64,000 nt of DNA from Ruegeria arenilitoris (GTDB lineage Bacteria > Pseudomonadota > Alphaproteobacteria > Rhodobacterales > Rhodobacteraceae): contig NZ_WQHX01000001.1 of assembly GCF_013035425.1 (NCBI RefSeq), forward strand, positions 1,054,001-1,118,000, read 5' to 3'. The translations under genes were made by a program, and so were the position numbers. How positions within the stretch are numbered: position 1 is the first letter of the stretch; every line of letters begins with the position of its first letter. Below, in pieces: positions 53,684-59,889 of the stretch. The notes below the pieces were generated by a model. The model was not told the origin of the DNA, did not search any database, and saw only the letters and a list, made by a program, of their open reading frames with translations.

Positions 53684-54250
53684 ATGTTTGACTCACCAAA
53701 ACTGCCCTCAGGCCCGTTTGAAATTATTGTGAGCGATCCGCCGTGGCGCTTTGCGTCCAATTCCGATGCCAAACCCGGCAGGAATGCCAGACGCCATTAT
53801 CCCTGCATGACAGATGCCGAGCTGATGGCCCTGCCTGTCGCTGAGAGCGCCGCTGAGAACGCTTTGCTGTTCGGATGGACAACTGCCCCAATGATGGAGC
53901 GTTCCCTGCGTGTGTTCAGCGCGTGGGGCTTCAAATACGTGTCTCAGCTCGTTTGGACAAAGGAACGGATCGGAACCGGGTTCTGGGTACGCAATCAGCA
54001 CGAGATTTGCCTGCTGATGAAGCGTGGAAAGTTCCCTTGCCCAAAGCCAGCTCCGTTTGAAACTTCCATCATCGGCCCGTGGCAGGGCAGGCACAGTGAA
54101 AAACCTGAATTTCTGCAGGATCGGATTGATCAGATTTGGCCTGCAGTTCCCAAACTGGAAATGTTTGCACGCCGGGTGCGGCCCGGTTGGGCGCTCTTTG
54201 GCAATGAGATTCCCAATGAAAGTCGAGCACAGGAGGTAATATCGACATGA
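53684..54250 (+). CDS. MT-A70 family DNA adenine methyltransferase
   Basis: 188 aa from MFDSPKLPSG. The catalytic DPPW motif is in IIVSDPPWRFASN near residue 18; then HYPCMTDAELMALPV, LLFGWTTAPMMERSLRVFSAWGF, VWTKERIGTGFWVRNQHE and FARRVRPGWALFGNEI. These are hallmarks of small phage MT-A70 enzymes, which methylate N6 of adenine in DNA, often protecting the element from host restriction. A CACCCCTCAAGGGGTAC palindrome lies 20 bp upstream. An earlier start through that palindrome looks less likely. Confidence 0.88.
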   Translation: MFDSPKLPSGPFEIIVSDPPWRFASNSDAKPGRNARRHYPCMTDAELMALPVAESAAENALLFGWTTAPMMERSLRVFSAWGFKYVSQLVWTKERIGTGFWVRNQHEICLLMKRGKFPCPKPAPFETSIIGPWQGRHSEKPEFLQDRIDQIWPAVPKLEMFARRVRPGWALFGNEIPNESRAQEVIST

Positions 54251-54432
54251 AACAACCAACAATGAAACAGATCAAAGAGCTGAGCGAGCGACTTGATGCC
54301 CAAATCCGCAACAGCGAGGCGCGGATCATGATGATGGAGGACGCAGAACTCGGGCGCATGATCAAAGCAGAACTGAGAGCTCAGGAGATTGACGAGCAGT
54401 ATGCAGAATGGATGGAGCGCAAGCACTCATGA
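54247..54432 (+). CDS. Small coiled-coil element protein
   Basis: 61 aa, ATGA overlap with the methyltransferase and a full AGGAGG upstream. Almost wholly helical: IKELSERLDAQIRNSEARI, then EDAELGRMIKAELRAQEI. Probably a dimeric coiled coil. Function unknown. Confidence 0.6.
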   Translation: MKQPTMKQIKELSERLDAQIRNSEARIMMMEDAELGRMIKAELRAQEIDEQYAEWMERKHS

Positions 54433-54602
54433 GGAAATTACCCAGACACATCCAACGCGCCATTGACCGCAAGGTTGCAGCAACGGGCAGAGGGCTGAAC
54501 AAACTGCCCAAAGCCAGCACTCAGAATGATGACCCATTCGGCCTTGAGGAAACTGAAAACTCCGAATCCGAAGATTCCAGCGAAAGGGAGCGTCATGAAT
54601 AA
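54429..54602 (+). CDS. Small hypothetical element protein
   Basis: 57 aa, starting in an ATGA overlap. Basic first half (RKLPRHIQRAIDRKVAATGR), acidic serine-rich second half (ENSESEDSSERERHE). The charge split suggests nucleic-acid contact with a regulatory tail. No family recognised. Confidence 0.5.
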   Translation: MRKLPRHIQRAIDRKVAATGRGLNKLPKASTQNDDPFGLEETENSESEDSSERERHE

Positions 54603-54864
54603 ACAGGCGCGAGAAATCATTGAGAACGCACGGGCGGCGGTTGAACAATCCGCAGGCCCAAAGATGAGAAAATGCCTGCAACCAATGGAGGACACGGTTT
54701 CGCTCGGCATTACGAAAGACCCTGTGACCAATCAGTTGATGATAATCTCAACGCCCAAATTCAACGCCATGTGTGATTTTCACAGAGGGGAAATTCTTGA
54801 GCAAGCAGCCAAACTTTTGCTTGAGATGAAAGAGAGGGGCACGAGCGGCGACAGTATCCCTTGA
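54595..54864 (+). CDS. Small hypothetical element protein
   Basis: 89 aa starting MNKQAREIIENAR, 8-nt overlap with the preceding frame. Contains SLGITKDPVTNQLMIISTPKFN and a helical end (ILEQAAKLLLEMKERG). The stop codon lies inside a CCCTTGAGGGGTAC palindrome. Last gene of the plus-strand operon. Confidence 0.55.
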   Translation: MNKQAREIIENARAAVEQSAGPKMRKCLQPMEDTVSLGITKDPVTNQLMIISTPKFNAMCDFHRGEILEQAAKLLLEMKERGTSGDSIP

Positions 54865-54960
54865 GGGGTACATTACGGCACAAAGACAAGCTCTCTCGTT
54901 GAGCTGAGCAATGCAAACCGGGTATCTGGACAGCGAGCTCAACCACACAGACCAGTAATT

Positions 54961-54981
54961 GCACCCCTCAGGGGGTGCTTT
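54961..54981 (+). terminator. Palindrome used as terminator of the plus-strand operon
   Basis: GCACCCC-TCAG-GGGGTGC followed by TTTTCG: a short GC-rich hairpin with a T run, placed between the end of the plus-strand operon and the convergent zinc-protein gene, whose stop codon it overlaps. It is a member of the dispersed palindrome family of this element. Confidence 0.55.
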
Positions 54982-55444
54982 TCGTTTCAGCGTCCTTTGC
55001 GGCGTAATGGGCACGGTTGCGGCAACCATCGCTGCAATACTTCTGATTTGGGCGGCGGCGGTCAAAGGTGGCAGAGCAAACCGGGCATGTGAGGATGCCG
55101 CAATCAGTTTCGCGCTTCTTTGCCCATTCCCACGCCTTTGAACCTTCCACGAGACCTGCAGATGGAGTTGGGCGACCTTCACGCATTCCACGGCGACCCT
55201 TCTGCCTTTTGCGTTCTTCGGCTTTCCATTCTTCGACGCCAGAACCCAACGCCGTCAATTTCTCTGCGAGCTGCAATTGAAACGGAGTTGGCTTTTCGAA
55301 TTCTTCGAGCTTCAACAATTCCTGCAAGCTCAAAATCAAGCGCGTTGCTTTACGGGCAGCGCGTGGTGGCTGACCGGGGAACAACATATCCGCGACGCAG
55401 GCGATATCCGCTGCAGAAAATAACTCAACCGGGTCTTTGGGCAT
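54968..55444 (-). CDS. Hypothetical element protein with a C-terminal zinc ribbon
   Basis: 158 aa. The N-terminal part holds helical IACVADMLFPGQPPRAARKA and a linker rich in basic residues (ERKRQKGRRGMREGR). The C-terminal zinc site is CPVCSATFDRRRPNQKYCSDGC (C-x2-C...C-x3-C, residues about 123 to 144), as in small DNA-binding fingers. GAGGAAAA precedes the ATG. Function unknown. Confidence 0.65.
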   Translation of the reverse strand: MPKDPVELFSAADIACVADMLFPGQPPRAARKATRLILSLQELLKLEEFEKPTPFQLQLAEKLTALGSGVEEWKAEERKRQKGRRGMREGRPTPSAGLVEGSKAWEWAKKRETDCGILTCPVCSATFDRRRPNQKYCSDGCRNRAHYAAKDAETKSTP

Positions 55445-55567
55445 TACTCACTTTTCCTCATGCAGTGGCCGGAGCCGACCCTTTCCATATGGTCACGGTT
55501 TTGCCGTTGACAACACCCCCTTTTTCAACGGGTGAATGTCTGGGTAATGCACCCCCTGAGGGGTACA

Positions 55568-55672
55568 TCAGTCATAAAAGATGATCGCGAGAATGAGCCA
55601 AAAGATGAGCCAACCCCAATTTCCACGAACAATGCAGACAATCATTGCGATGACACAGATCAGAAATATCAT
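55568..55672 (-). CDS. Predicted 34-aa membrane micro-protein
   Basis: 34 codons beginning 3 nt after the stop of the 211-aa regulator gene, with GGGG about nine bases upstream. Two hydrophobic stretches, MIFLICVIAMIVCIV and WGWLIFWLILAIIFYD, are joined by RGN, giving either one long or two short membrane helices. Too small for routine gene calling. A palindrome of the element family (55549-55566) follows at once. Could be a holin-like or exclusion peptide, but this is inference from size and hydrophobicity. Confidence 0.5.
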   Translation of the reverse strand: MIFLICVIAMIVCIVRGNWGWLIFWLILAIIFYD

Positions 55673-55675
55673 TTA

Positions 55676-56311
55676 TCAATCCCCAATCAGAAATTCAGCG
55701 CGTTCCCGGCCTGCAGCGTCATCCTCCCGGCACTGCATCTCATAACGAAGCCAATAAATGGCGTGATTGATGTTCTCACAATCCTGCCCAACTTCCTCAA
55801 GCAACTGAGCGGTCAATTCAATCATTGGGCCGATGATCTCAGCCTTTTGCGCAGGCGTGGAGCCCTTCAACTTTTCCTGCAGAACTTCGAACAGCTCAGA
55901 AGGCAATGATGCGCCTTTGGGCGAAACCGATGTGGCACGAGCCGACCTCTCGGCCCTGATCGCTTCAAGATGGGCTGTCCACTCCCGAGCGAATGGCGCG
56001 GCAGTCTCTTTGCCCTGAGGCGTCAGGCGAGCAACAAGAACCTTTCGCGACATGTCAGGCTTTGGCGGCGTCATAACCGGAAAATCGTATGACAGCTCAA
56101 TATCGCCGCGCTGCTCCAATGTGCGCAGGGCTCGCTTTGTCTTTCGCGTGATCTCTTTCCGATCCTGTGAATATTCTTCGTCGTATTCATTCCCGGCATA
56201 AATGTCGGCAAGATCACGAGCAGCAAGCGCAACGTCGCTTTCGGCATACTTGAACAGCTCAAGCAGCAGCAGACGCATCTGCCGACTGTATCGGTGGTTT
56301 GGGGTATTCAT
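55676..56311 (-). CDS. Winged-helix-like element regulator (hypothetical)
   Basis: 211 aa. The N-terminal half reads as a winged helix: YSRQMRLLLLELFKYAESD, then KEITRKTKRALRTLEQRGDIELSYD and a wing MSRKVLVARLTPQGKET. The C-terminal half is helical (SELFEVLQEKLKGSTPAQKAEI). Its own leader holds two GCACCCCTCAGGGGGTAC palindromes (56348 and 56409), reminiscent of autoregulation. It could be the element's repressor or the activator of packaging genes; this is inferred from position. Confidence 0.65.
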   Translation of the reverse strand: MNTPNHRYSRQMRLLLLELFKYAESDVALAARDLADIYAGNEYDEEYSQDRKEITRKTKRALRTLEQRGDIELSYDFPVMTPPKPDMSRKVLVARLTPQGKETAAPFAREWTAHLEAIRAERSARATSVSPKGASLPSELFEVLQEKLKGSTPAQKAEIIGPMIELTAQLLEEVGQDCENINHAIYWLRYEMQCREDDAAGRERAEFLIGD

Positions 56312-56347
56312 GTTTTCCTCATGTGTGTTTGGACGATTGGACGAAAT

Positions 56348-56426
56348 GCACCCCTCAGGGGGTACAGTAAAGAGTATGGGGATTGATCAGAACAGTTTCA
56401 ACCTTGTTGCACCCCTCAGGGGGTAC
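56348..56426. repeat. Two copies of the element palindrome upstream of the regulator
   Basis: GCACCCCTCAGGGGGTAC at 56348-56365 and an identical copy at 56409-56426, 61 bp apart. Related copies occur at 46921-46935, 52813-52827 (imperfect), 53648-53664, 54857-54871, 54961-54977 and 55549-55566. The core CCCCTSAGGGG is palindromic about a central base; several copies are followed by AATAAAGAGT-like sequence. Confidence 0.75.
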
Positions 56427-56471
56427 AATAACGCCTCCGACATTTACCATAATGACGATTATGGGGCGTTC

Positions 56472-56510
56472 CGGGAGGCTTTGGGAGGTCTTTGGGAGGC
56501 TTGTGGGAGG
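56472..56510. repeat. Iteron array 2 (inverted relative to array 1)
   Basis: GGGAGG boxes at 56472 (with C before), 56482, 56493 and 56504 (each TGGGAGG), spaced 10, 11 and 11 bp. These are the reverse complement of the CCTCCCA iterons at 47640-47688 and so point the opposite way. They lie on the left of dyad core 2, whereas array 1 lies on the right of core 1. Confidence 0.8.
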
Positions 56511-56546
56511 CTGGGTTTGGTCATTTGTTCATAAATATCAATGCAA

Positions 56547-56680
56547 TGGGAGGCTGGGAGGTCTTTTCTCACTCTTTTATATACCGGGATTCTTCTGGTT
56601 GAGTAAATAACCAGCAAGATACAACCAGAGGTCTCCATTCCCCCTCGCGATAAAATCGCAAAAAACCTCCCAGCCTCCCA
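56547..56680. other. Origin-like dyad core 2
   Basis: Same design as core 1: TGGGAGGCTGGGAGG (56547-56561); 33 bp; CTGGTTG (56595-56601); 20 bp; CAACCAG (56622-56628); 37 bp; CCTCCCAGCCTCCCA (56666-56680). The words TTCTTCTGGTTG and CAACCAGAGG are shared with core 1 in the same orientation while the loop sequence differs. The flanking AT-rich TTTTATATA suits a melting region. It abuts the 3' end of the packaging operon. Confidence 0.65.
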
Positions 56681-56684
56681 CAGA

Positions 56685-57002
56685 TCAAGCTGCCTTTATG
56701 AAATCCTCGGGATGAGCAACGGCATCCTGCCAGCCGTTCTTTCTCTGTTCCATCGCCCATTTCCGGATGGTTTCTCCATCAACACAATTGGCGAGATCGG
56801 CAACCGTGAACAGGTCATTGCTGAAACAGAGATACGCTCTGGCAATGTGAACAATGTCTGCCCGTTCATATGGTGCGGCGGTTGTACAATGGCCGAGCGC
56901 GTCCATTACAACGGTGTGCAGGATACTCTGCCAAAACAACTGATATCTGTTCATGTCAGATGTAATGCCGCCCCTGTGACTGCGTTTGATATCATGTGGC
57001 AC
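56685..57002 (-). CDS. Small hypothetical protein at the end of the packaging operon
   Basis: 105 aa from a GTG with a full AGGAGGG ten bases upstream, inside the end of the nuclease gene. Contains MNRYQLFWQSILHTVVMDALG, APYERADIVHIARAYLCFSN and DLFTVADLANCVDGETIRKW, the last with a helix-turn-helix look. No family recognised. A start at the internal Met (56954) is possible but has no good site. Confidence 0.65.
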   Translation of the reverse strand: MPHDIKRSHRGGITSDMNRYQLFWQSILHTVVMDALGHCTTAAPYERADIVHIARAYLCFSNDLFTVADLANCVDGETIRKWAMEQRKNGWQDAVAHPEDFIKAA

Positions 57003-57005
57003 TGC

Positions 57006-57554
57006 TCAGACCCTCCTGCAAAGTAAAGTCGCAATGGACAGGCTCAGCAGGCAGTCATCATGTGCGCCCTGCTTTGCCTCCATCTTTGTATGCCTGCCTG
57101 ATGGCACACGGATAAAATTGACCATTTCGTTGCGCAGCTCATCCCTGCCGGGTGCATTGTCGGCAATGTCCAGTTCTCGCATTGCCAACATTGATTGAAG
57201 CGAGCCAATCAAGCGGCGTTTTGACACCACAACCCGGCCCTTGTGAATGTGCGGCTCCGAGCTGCCGCCAACGATTACCACGGGCACGAGATACTGCAGA
57301 TTTGCCGTGTCCATATGTTCAATGAAGTTCTGACCAACGCCACCACAGTCATACGCAAGCGCATCAAGTTGACCGACCAGAGGCTGCAATATTTCAACCT
57401 GTTCTTTCGCGGATCGGATCAAAGGCAATTTATGCACTGCCTCAATCCGCCAGAGATCACCGTCAATGCCATCCTGCCGGGACAATACACTCAAGGCCGA
57501 ATGGTCGGCATATCCGCCAATATCAAGCCCTCCAACGATGGCAGGTCTGGTCAC
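57006..57554 (-). CDS. Terminase-type RNase H-fold nuclease (separate polypeptide)
   Basis: 182 aa. Looks like the C-terminal nuclease domain of a large terminase on its own: GGLDIGGYADHSALSVL with Asp11, LAYDCGGVGQNFIEH with Asp69, and GAHDDCLLSLSIATLL with Asp166/167, the three acidic positions of the two-metal site. No Walker motifs; the ATPase is a separate gene two positions upstream. Starts in an ATGA overlap with the gene between them. It would cut DNA at the start and end of packaging. Confidence 0.78.
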   Translation of the reverse strand: MTRPAIVGGLDIGGYADHSALSVLSRQDGIDGDLWRIEAVHKLPLIRSAKEQVEILQPLVGQLDALAYDCGGVGQNFIEHMDTANLQYLVPVVIVGGSSEPHIHKGRVVVSKRRLIGSLQSMLAMRELDIADNAPGRDELRNEMVNFIRVPSGRHTKMEAKQGAHDDCLLSLSIATLLCRRV

Positions 57555-58369
57555 GATCCCAGCGCCATTCTCAAGCCGGAATAATCTCTGTCACCCCATC
57601 CCCACGGGCTGCGAATGTCAAAGGTTGTTGTTGGGCTCATCAGCTCCATTGCCAAAGGTCCGAGCATGACAGCACAGGCAACAGTTTCAGGCGCGGAGAG
57701 GTCCAAAACTTCCTCACCTGATGCCGTGCTTGCTTTCTTGATCAAAGTCTCTGCAGAAGCCATTGCTTCGCGCATTTCGGCCATTGTCAGGCCGGGTGCC
57801 GCCTCATCAACGTAATTGGTAAAATCCATAACGATTTGATCTGCCGCGAAGGGATAACCAAACATTTTCTCATCCGGCTTTGTTCTGGCAATTTTATCGT
57901 TGAACCAACTGGGCAACCACGATGCACCAATTTTCTTTGCCCCAGACCTTGCCTGTTCTGAACGGTAAAGGGGATTGTCCTCGCCTGCTCCGATCCTGAC
58001 AGGAACAACCTGTGCAAAGTCGCTTTCCATGTCCCGCATGATATCGACTGCATGAGGGCTTTGGCTTTGGTCAACGCAAATGACGGTTGGCGGCATGAGC
58101 TTTGAATTTCGCCCTGAGATCGTGGCAGCGGTATCCGATGCAATCCAATCTTTCAGGGCGTCAAAACCATCGGCAGCAAACCACGCTCGAGTCGGATAAA
58201 TGGCTTGAGCGGTCATTGTCCATTCATCGGAATCTGCTGAATACCACCGGGCATCGGAGGCAACGCAGACCAGCGGATCATTTGGTCTGCCTCCTGCAAT
58301 GGAATATATCTTTCCGCTGCACCCATTCCGGCGGGAGTTTGCCCGTGTGTAATTGGTTCGGCGTGTCAT
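57551..58369 (-). CDS. Unknown protein encoded between the two terminase parts
   Basis: 272 aa, ATGA overlaps on both sides. Features: basic N-terminus (TRRTNYTRANSRRNGCSGK), PLVCVASDARWYSADSDEW, TVICVDQSQSPHAVDIMRD, KKIGASWLPSWFND and an acidic ETVACAVMLGPLAMEL segment. No Walker, portal or capsid features. VICVDQS might be the first strand of another RNase H-like fold, but this is weak. Its position suggests a bridging subunit of the packaging motor. Confidence 0.7.
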   Translation of the reverse strand: MTRRTNYTRANSRRNGCSGKIYSIAGGRPNDPLVCVASDARWYSADSDEWTMTAQAIYPTRAWFAADGFDALKDWIASDTAATISGRNSKLMPPTVICVDQSQSPHAVDIMRDMESDFAQVVPVRIGAGEDNPLYRSEQARSGAKKIGASWLPSWFNDKIARTKPDEKMFGYPFAADQIVMDFTNYVDEAAPGLTMAEMREAMASAETLIKKASTASGEEVLDLSAPETVACAVMLGPLAMELMSPTTTFDIRSPWGWGDRDYSGLRMALGS

Positions 58370-59256
58370 TTCTGGATTATCTCCTGCAAAGGTGATCTTG
58401 CATCAGTCTTGAATCTTTCCATCAAAGAGCTGTCACGGATGGGGGTCTCGTCACTGTCAAATACGTCAACGGCATCAGACGGGCTGAACAGGTTATCCAA
58501 AACGGAGCTGTCAAAGACCGATGCACCACTGGCAACAAAGTCACTCTCAATTTCCTGCCTGCTCAACGCTGGACCCAACCGGGCTTTCAACTCGGCGATG
58601 AGGTCCTGATCAAAGTGCTCAATGTCATATGCACTCACTTTCATCGTTTCGAACTCTGGCGCGTTGTAACTGTCAAAGAGGAACCCTCGCGGCCCGTTGG
58701 GTGTACTGATCAACACCATCCGGCCCCGGGTCGCAGCGATCTGGGGAACAACAGCGGCGACCAGAGAGTCTTTGATAAATCCAGCCTCATCCACGCAGAG
58801 CAAGTCGCAAGTGCCGCCCCTGACACTCTCGGGTCTGTCACCGGGATAAATGTTTATCCGGCTTCCATTCTCCAAAGTCATTTGCTCCCGGATGCGCTTG
58901 TATCCAACATCGTGACTTTGAAAGCAGTGCTCAATCTTTTCTGCCAGCAAAAGACCCTGACGAAACGTTGGGGCAATGATGTTTATCCGGTAATTCGCCC
59001 GGGTCGATGCCTGATTTGCACACAGGGCTGCAGATATCTGAGACTTGCCCGATTGCCGAGCCGCCAGAACGCAGAGCCTGTCAGACTTCGACAGCATGAC
59101 TTTCCGTTGGAACTCGACCAGAGGAAACCCCAATGCCTTTTCTGCCCATTGGCAGGGGTCAAGTTTGGCGCTCTCGTGAACAATGGCCCGCATAATGGCG
59201 GTTTGCCGCCTCAGACCTTCAATCAGGTCGCTACGTGCCTTTGTTCGCCGTGGCAT
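58366..59256 (-). CDS. Terminase large-subunit ATPase (ATPase domain only)
   Basis: 296 aa from MPRRTKARSD, within the end of the TerS-like gene. Walker A-like VLAARQSGKSQIS (66 to 74), Walker B LLCVDEAGF (152 to 160), coupling motif LISTPNG (183 to 189). The Q-rich P-loop and overall order match phage TerL motors, which are usually 450 to 650 aa; here the protein ends after the ATPase part and the nuclease is elsewhere. A start 36 nt earlier is possible. Powers DNA translocation into a procapsid. Confidence 0.85.
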   Translation of the reverse strand: MPRRTKARSDLIEGLRRQTAIMRAIVHESAKLDPCQWAEKALGFPLVEFQRKVMLSKSDRLCVLAARQSGKSQISAALCANQASTRANYRINIIAPTFRQGLLLAEKIEHCFQSHDVGYKRIREQMTLENGSRINIYPGDRPESVRGGTCDLLCVDEAGFIKDSLVAAVVPQIAATRGRMVLISTPNGPRGFLFDSYNAPEFETMKVSAYDIEHFDQDLIAELKARLGPALSRQEIESDFVASGASVFDSSVLDNLFSPSDAVDVFDSDETPIRDSSLMERFKTDARSPLQEIIQK

Positions 59257-59710
59257 TGGCAACAACCTGAGCAATGGCAGGGGTCTGCTCATACAGAGCG
59301 AGACGTTCCTGCAGTTTGGCGTTTTCTTCGGCGATGGCCTCCATTGCCTCTTTGTTGGCTTTCAGAACCGCCTGCAGTTCTTCGTCGCCAGCAACAACAT
59401 CCGGAGCAAGCCGAGACCCAACCCATCGAACAACTGAGCTGTCACGCTCCTGCAGCAGTTCCTGCAGGGCTTCGATAAACTCACCCTCAAGTTCTCGGAT
59501 GCGATCCAAAGTGGACATACTGCCCTCAATGACGTGTCGCGCCTCCTGCAACTTTGCGGCCTCAAGAGCGTCCTGTTCCTTTTTGACAATCTCAGCACGT
59601 TCTTTTGGTCGCTTCGACTTTTTACCTGCACTGGACGCCCGATTGTCACCGGGCTTGAAACTGCCCGGTGTTGGTCCGCTTCCGGCGGGCCTGCCGGGTT
59701 TGTTGGCCAT
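59231..59710 (-). CDS. TerS-like small terminase / DNA-recognition protein
   Basis: 159 aa. Basic glycine/proline-rich start (KPGRPAGSGPTPGSFKPGDN, as in DUF5681-type phage proteins), followed by long helices predicted to form a coiled coil (KERAEIVKKEQDALEAAKL; LEGEFIEALQELLQERDSS; EENAKLQERLALYEQ). First gene of the packaging operon, directly upstream of the ATPase with a 26-nt overlap, the usual place for terS. GAGGGAT precedes the ATG. Identity as small terminase is by context and shape, not by clear homology. Confidence 0.65.
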   Translation of the reverse strand: MANKPGRPAGSGPTPGSFKPGDNRASSAGKKSKRPKERAEIVKKEQDALEAAKLQEARHVIEGSMSTLDRIRELEGEFIEALQELLQERDSSVVRWVGSRLAPDVVAGDEELQAVLKANKEAMEAIAEENAKLQERLALYEQTPAIAQVVANATANKGT

Positions 59711-59712
59711 TT

Positions 59713-59771
59713 CCGTTATCCCTCATGTTACGCAAACCGAATGCGTTATCGGTTTTTGGGTTTGCGTTATC
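59713..59771. promoter_or_regulatory. Control region of the packaging operon
   Basis: Between terS and attR lie ACGCAAACC (59730-59738) and GGTTTGCGT (59759-59767), perfect 9-bp arms with a 20-bp spacer. Three GTTATC words occur at 59715, 59745 and 59766, the last two as GCGTTATC 21 bp apart. This is the only non-coding DNA before the operon and probably holds its promoter and activator or repressor sites. Confidence 0.45.
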
Positions 59772-59874
59772 TTTTTATGCCATAACTGCACCCTCCGTGG
59801 AAATAACGTTGATGAAATCAACAACGCCTGCAGCACAGAGCCATAAAAATAAAGGGTTTGAGCAATTCAGATCG

Positions 59875-59889
59875 CTGACAAGTATTCAG
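59875..59889. other. Right attachment site (attR core)
   Basis: CTGACAAGTATTCAG, identical to 45104-45118. Host coding sequence resumes directly after it in the same frame (DKYS followed by GVNFSNNTF). Confidence 0.88.

Larger units (their letters stand above)
45104..59889. mobile_element. Integrated phage satellite-like element with its own split terminase
   Basis: Bounded by a 15-bp direct repeat; one element unit is 14,771 bp. Plus strand: integrase, unknown gene, origin-like repeats, AlpA-like protein, two-part SF1 helicase, primase-helicase, small genes, MT-A70 methyltransferase, small genes. Minus strand: micro-protein, zinc protein and wHTH-like regulator, then after a second origin-like repeat the packaging operon (TerS-like, TerL ATPase, unknown, nuclease, unknown). 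No portal, head, tail or lysis genes, which rules out a complete prophage. The composition fits a satellite that relies on a helper phage for particles. Integrity of att sites and reading frames suggests it is recent and may be active. Confidence 0.85.

Noticed and set aside
54959-55141. Plus-strand frames starting MHPSGG/MHPLRG at several palindromes
   Set aside because: The shared N-termini arise because the palindrome happens to begin ATGCACCCC; downstream they run antisense to better genes or lack ribosome sites.
57243-57584. Plus-strand open frames across the packaging operon (also 58615-59478)
   Set aside because: They are antisense to frames with clear terminase motifs and lack ribosome sites; long shadows are expected in GC-rich coding DNA.
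45104-59889. Complete prophage
   Set aside because: Integrase and terminase are present, but no portal, capsid, tail or lysis gene can be found, and the whole region is only 14.8 kb.
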